A stretch of 64,000 nt of DNA from Augochlora pura. Its lineage: Eukaryota > Arthropoda > Insecta > Hymenoptera > Halictidae. The position numbers were made by a program, and so were the translations under genes. The stretch lies in assembly GCF_028453695.1 (NCBI RefSeq), contig NC_135777.1, forward strand, positions 19,457,714-19,521,713. Reading direction: 5' to 3'. Shown here in pieces: positions 60,760-64,000 of this stretch. The stretch's first letter is position 1. Each line of letters starts with the position of its first letter. The notes below the pieces were generated by a model. It worked only from the letters and a program-made list of their open reading frames with translations, made no database searches and was not told the DNA's origin.

Positions 60760-62411
60760 CTCTCACGTCAGGCTCGCTCCGTTGCCTTTTATCCCTTCGG
60801 CCGGCTCGCGTTTCCTCGATGATGGCTTTCCGAGAAAGAGGACGCCGCCGTGTAAATAATAGATCCCGTTTAATCGGCTTATCGTGTCGGGGACAGGTGA
60901 AGAGGGAGCCCGGGGCGAAAGGGCGGCAAGTCCGTTGTCCACTTTTCCTTGCGAAACTTCCCCAGGTACAGCGAAGAATAAAGTTTCGGTCTGTTTCCCG
61001 GTGCCCCGGCCGGGTGCATAACGCGCGCGCAACCTTCGAATTTCCAGAACGCAATTTTCCCAAAGGAATCGGTCCTCGCTAATGCAAGAGTGGTTACGGA
61101 AGGAGAGGCGGATAAAAGGAGGCGGGATAAAGGACAGCGAGATGGTGGGATTGATGGAAGAAGGAAGAGAGGAAAACCGACGGAGAGACCAGGCACTAGT
61201 GGCGACGGAGTTTGAGGGTTGAACGAGCTGACGCTTTAAGCGATGTAAGTTACAGAAACTACGCTTCCGACCGGTCTCGGGCGCAGATTAGTCGTAATCT
61301 CGGCACATTGCACTCTACAGCCGTTTCCATCCCCCGTGCACCCCCACCCAGCCGACCTCACAACTACAAAGGTTTCCAAACCGTTACCTTCTCGCCGAAC
61401 CAAGACGAACGTTCCGGGGCGCACCTAAATTCACGTACACGTGCATCGACGCCAAGCGACAGACTGTACTTGCCGCGGTATCGCCGCTTTGATTATTTCC
61501 TGCAGGCTTAAACCGAGACGTCTACGCCTTCATAGCCACGAGTTACAACTGCGCCGGAGATTAAACGCTTCTCGGTTTATAGCCAGCCAGGGTCTTTAGG
61601 CTCGGTTTACGTGGCTCGATGGGATTTTCCGCGGTAACTCGCCTCCCTTTTATGCAGCTGTTACTGTAAATCGATAGTCCGCCGATCCTGTCTGCCACTT
61701 GCCCCGGAAACTCCGTGGATGCATGACCACCTGACAGTCCCTTCTTCCGACGACGATATTGAATTATGCCGGCACCCCAAAAGACTTCCAAATCAAAGTT
61801 TCCGAGGCCTCCTTCGCTGGATGCTTTATTCATACACGGGTGTCGAGGGCTTGATAGATTACTGTTTGTTTGGTCGGGGGGACAATATTTCATCAATGGA
61901 AACGAGTTTTGTCCTCCGGAGGTGAAACCGACTATGGCAACGAAGATATCGAACAAACCGCGAAGAACAACGAGGGTGCAGTCTAGTCTTTGATGTCTCG
62001 CAAATACATTGTTAGACTTCGCAGCGTTGAAACACTTCCGTTTCTTGCCAGTGATTCAAAAAAGATGGCGGACGAAGGATAAGTCAAGGCTGATGATAGG
62101 AAGATCGATAAAGCTCGAGCGAGACGGAAAGATCGCGCGAAGACTGCGATAACTATCGACTAGGTCTGGTACATGCAATCTGTTCATCTGTCGTTTACAT
62201 GTGAAAATGATTAATCTTTTGGTTAATGATATTGTGGAATTTTAACAAAGATACCACTTTACAAGACAAATTATTTCGACGCAATTAACCTATGAAGTAC
62301 GAGTATCAAGTTGGTGACTTCTCCAAAAAGGTGCTACGAGCAAATTCGGGGTAAAGGAGAGAGGAGATTCACCATTCGAATTTTAATGTGCCCCGGTGTC
62401 GTTGACCGTAG
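60760..62411. other. Spacer upstream of the plus-strand candidate exon
   Basis: Frames of 131 codons (minus, 61561-61956) and 68-75 codons (plus, 61719-61993) overlap with similar quality, and none is recognised. GAG|GTGAAA near 61920 would be a usable plus-strand donor, but no matching exon identity could be established. The part at 62000-62400 is AT-rich. Confidence 0.4.
62064..62071 (+). promoter_or_regulatory. GATGGCGG word resembling a YY1/Pho site
   Basis: AAGATGGCGGAC matches the AAGATGGCGG sequence bound by YY1 and Pleiohomeotic near the starts of housekeeping genes. It lies 340 bases upstream of the plus-strand candidate exon. A single short match is weak evidence, and no start site is otherwise marked. 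Confidence 0.2.
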
Positions 62412-62654
62412 GTGCTGACCAAAGAATGCAGAAAGAAGGGACTTCCGGCAGACACCTTCGAACGCAAACCACCGGAAGATGCGATTAAACGCTCGCCGAT
62501 TCCCCTAAAACCGTCGCCGGCCATTCCCAGAACGACATCCGGGATGGTGGGCCTGCGATCATTCAGCTCCGAATACAATCTCGAAGTTACATTGACTAAA
62601 AGCTCCACGGTTACCGGATTGTTGACAAATATTATTCATTGTCATTCCGGATGA
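62412..62654 (+). CDS. Candidate exon of an unidentified conserved-looking protein
   Basis: The frame opens right after GTTGACCGTAG, a possible acceptor whose TAG is also the upstream in-frame stop. It runs 80 codons to TGA at 62652-62654. The first 58 codons are well composed, without repeats: a basic start (KECRKKGLPADTF), a Pro-rich centre (RSPIPLKPSPAIPRTTSG), then MVGLRSFSSEYNLEV. The tail after about 62585 looks less protein-like, and CGAA|GTTACA could be a weak donor. The Pro/Thr-rich pattern recalls short axonemal microtubule-associated proteins, but I cannot name a family and make no functional claim. Neither the first nor the next exon was found. It converges with the UTP4-like exons. 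Confidence 0.4.
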   Translation: MLTKECRKKGLPADTFERKPPEDAIKRSPIPLKPSPAIPRTTSGMVGLRSFSSEYNLEVTLTKSSTVTGLLTNIIHCHSG

Positions 62655-62806
62655 AACTCGTAATATGAAGTGAGGTAATCTACCCGATCGATTGAGCGTC
62701 TGAAATTAGAAAATCAGAAGAATAATGTCCTTGAATGCGTATACAGCTAAAAAGTATATAATATTTAGCCACTCGCAAACGAAACTGAATTTCATTCGGG
62801 GAATAT

Positions 62807-62896
62807 TTACTCGCCAAAGTACATCGTTGTGAGAATCGGTAGTAAAATCGGTAAAACCATGTCTCCGTCGTTTAACCGGTACAAATAAACCAAATG
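62807..62896 (-). CDS. UTP4-like exon C (C-terminus, abnormal)
   Basis: A good acceptor (CACTATTTGCAG) on the minus strand ends at 62897 and closes a 68-bp intron. In phase 0 the exon reads HLVYLYRLNDGDMV, which fits the last conserved strand of the cirhin/UTP4 family (a hydrophobic strand, then acidic residues before Met/Leu-Val). It then departs into LPILLPILTTMYFGE and stops at TAA 62807-62809. The family usually continues with an Ala-Val-Glu stretch, a Leu-Pro-Pro motif and a basic tail ending in Phe-Gly. That part is about ten residues too short here and unlike the family, although the terminal FG is present. An indel is likely. Confidence 0.5.
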   Translation of the reverse strand, partial: HLVYLYRLNDGDMVLPILLPILTTMYFGE

Positions 62897-62964
62897 CTGC
62901 AAATAGTGTGAACAACGTTACTCCTTTAATTCCATAAACCGTTTAAATGGACAACCGAAATTAC

Positions 62965-63231
62965 TTTATACGTCCTGAGAATTTGGAATGTTTGGTGAGA
63001 CTTCCAGCTCAGAATGTAAGCTTCTTTCGCTTCTTTGTCCGGGAGCCCGTTCGACTTATTGATCACGTATACAGTCGAGTCGTCGTGCATTACTATAATG
63101 TTCTCGTTTCGCGGATCGAAGATTATGTTCGTTATGGGGAAGAGCCACGCCAGCCGTTGCCTCAGTAGTCGGCTTTGCAAATTGTTAAAACATTTCGTAT
63201 TCCGCCTCTAGAGAAAGTTGTACTCGACGAA
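62965..63231 (-). CDS. UTP4-like exon B, in-frame stop near its start
   Basis: From the acceptor TCATTTCAG (exon from 63231) the frame reads FVEYNFL, then TAG at 63208-63210, then RRNTKCFNNLQSRLL. It continues through PITNIIFDPRNENIIVMHDD and STVYVINKSNGLPDKEAKE to AYILSW, KSHQTFQILRTYK and the donor AAA|GTAATT at 62964. Both sides of the stop fit the family in one continuous frame. Alternatively, TTCTCTAG itself can serve as acceptor, so the exon would start at 63207, keep phase 0 and lose the eight codons that include the stop. UTP4 (cirhin) is a nucleolar WD-repeat protein of the t-UTP part of the SSU processome, needed for 18S rRNA maturation. The identity rests on remembered family features, without a search. 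Confidence 0.65.
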
Positions 63232-63500
63232 CTGAAATGAGACCCGGTAATTGAGTGCTACAGATAATTACCGATAAAGCGGGACGTTTTACGATTTTTA
63301 ATTTTGTTCGCGGTGAGATATTGGAAGGGAGTTATAGCAGTAATCTAGCGTAACCTCATGGAAGACAGGAAATGCTGTGGATAGATTAGACGTTTCTTTT
63401 TTTATGGGCTGCTGTAATTAATGTTAATTTATCATTTTACGAGGCTGGATTATTTCGCTGAAATCCCTTAGTATTTTACAGTTGATCTCATTTCTCTTAC

Positions 63501-63619
63501 CTCCTGTTCAGAACACGCGACGATTAAGTTCAAAGTGTCGTTCTGTACAGACATAGCTGTTAAAGGATAATTATACTTAGGCAGCAACCATACCATGGCC
63601 AAATCTGTGCTCAGTTTTT
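63501..63619 (-). CDS. UTP4-like exon A (WD-repeat segment)
   Basis: The exon is bounded by the acceptor TACAATTTTAG (AG at 63621-63620) and an excellent donor GAG|GTAAGA (GT at 63500-63499). It enters with two bases of a split codon and leaves in phase 0, as exon B requires. It reads KLSTDLAMVWLL, PKYNYPLTAMSVQNDT and LNLIVACSEQE. The VW followed by LPKYN, then PLTAM and a hydrophobic strand ending near a Gln/Glu, matches a late WD repeat of UTP4/cirhin. The gene symbol is given by this family resemblance only. Confidence 0.65.
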
Positions 63620-63650
63620 CTAAAATTGTACATATTGTGTGTAATAGCAA

Positions 63651-63869
63651 TTAAGCATTTGCAATCAATGCAAAGAAAATATTTGTTGTTAGGGAAGCAA
63701 CAAATCTCTCTATAAAATCTTTTCCCGCGTGGGAAGAACCGAGATACTGTAAATGCTTCTTTTTTACTATAGAATAGTTACAATGACTGAAGTTATGGAG
63801 ATATTCGACAAGGATTTTAGGTGAATATTCATCCTCACTGACTGAGTACAGTTTCCCATCTGCATTCAC
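63651..63869 (-). CDS. Possible upstream UTP4-like exon
   Basis: This frame lies on the same strand just upstream of exon A. NADGKLYSVSEDEYSPKILV fits a WD-repeat strand pair (Asp-Gly-Lys-Leu), and later SSHAGKDF and FVASLTTNI could be remnants of the next strand. No good donor connects it to exon A in the right phase: the T|GTAACT donor at about 63780 would create a TAA codon at the junction, and the others are weak. The frame begins with GTG after a distant TGA, so its 5' limit is uncertain. It may be a genuine exon with an unusual donor, or decayed sequence. Confidence 0.35.
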   Translation of the reverse strand: MNADGKLYSVSEDEYSPKILVEYLHNFSHCNYSIVKKKHLQYLGSSHAGKDFIERFVASLTTNIFFALIANA

Positions 63870-64000
63870 AAGAGTTCTTGCGTCATTAACGTGCTTTCAA
63901 TTCCTTCTACTCATTGTGGTTTCACAGTAGATTGTGTCATTGTACAGCTATAACATCTAATATGTGTACAGTATGGCTTTCATGGGATTTGATTAAGGAT
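63870..64000. other. Right edge, unassigned
   Basis: This AT-rich sequence upstream of the UTP4-like exons on the minus strand is cut by the window edge. It is probably intronic. Confidence 0.4.

Larger units (their letters stand above)
58080..60760. other. CpG-rich and mixed region, no gene
   Basis: The part at 58080-58480 is G-rich and CpG-rich, and 58540-59060 is AT-rich. The part at 59240-59760 carries GGT, GA and GGCT repeats, and 59880-60720 is CpG-rich with overlapping frames. The direct repeat GGTATACACG occurs twice at 60482-60502. Confidence 0.4.

Overview
This window is animal nuclear DNA, most likely from an insect and probably a hymenopteran (bee, wasp or ant). That is an inference from texture. 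CpG-rich blocks alternate sharply with AT-rich blocks, CpG is not depleted, CT/GA, CAC and GTC microsatellites are very common, transposon remains are scarce, and the splice signals that can be read bound short introns (for example 68 bp). Nothing looks bacterial: there are no operons, and nearly all long reading frames are open only because they run through GC-rich or simple-repeat DNA. Two 100-base runs of N (21088-21187 and 45430-45529) are scaffold gaps.

Coding content is low and lies near the two ends. On the left, a large minus-strand exon (7842-9267) encodes the start of a membrane or secreted protein. It has a hydrophobic segment, Asn/Asp homopolymers and a Thr-rich stretch, and ends at a textbook donor. 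No ATG opens this frame. An ATG-initiated frame in another register (9503 down to 9108) runs into it, which suggests either a hidden splice or a 1-base assembly error. Later exons of this gene were not found. On the right, minus-strand exons between 62807 and about 63870 match the C-terminal WD-repeat region of UTP4/cirhin, a nucleolar SSU-processome protein. The copy has an in-frame stop at 63208-63210 and an abnormal C-terminus, so it is either rescued by a shifted splice acceptor or decaying. Facing it on the plus strand, 62412-62654 holds a well-formed but unidentified exon. A possible small exon lies at 13587-13690 behind a near-ideal splice acceptor.

The 50 kb between these ends looks like intron or intergenic DNA. 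It is built from CpG-rich islands (about 6-7, 14.6-17.2, 20.1-22.2, 23.9-25.1, 30.3-31.4, 35-36.6, 37.5-38.7, 40-41, 43.2-44.1, 45.7-48.3, 49.4-50.4 and 58-60.7 kb) set in AT-rich DNA. Several islands share one layout: a purine-rich block, a short gap, then a pyrimidine-rich block on the same strand. That layout would suit CU-rich leaders transcribed in both directions, although no transcript can be shown. Other structured elements are a 27-bp minisatellite at 17987-18270 that stays open on both strands, perfect palindromes at 1934 and 3709, a hairpin at 4684-4755, and two (GC)n-plus-tetranucleotide tracts. No rRNA gene, convincing tRNA gene, CRISPR array, intact transposon or virus-derived gene was recognised.
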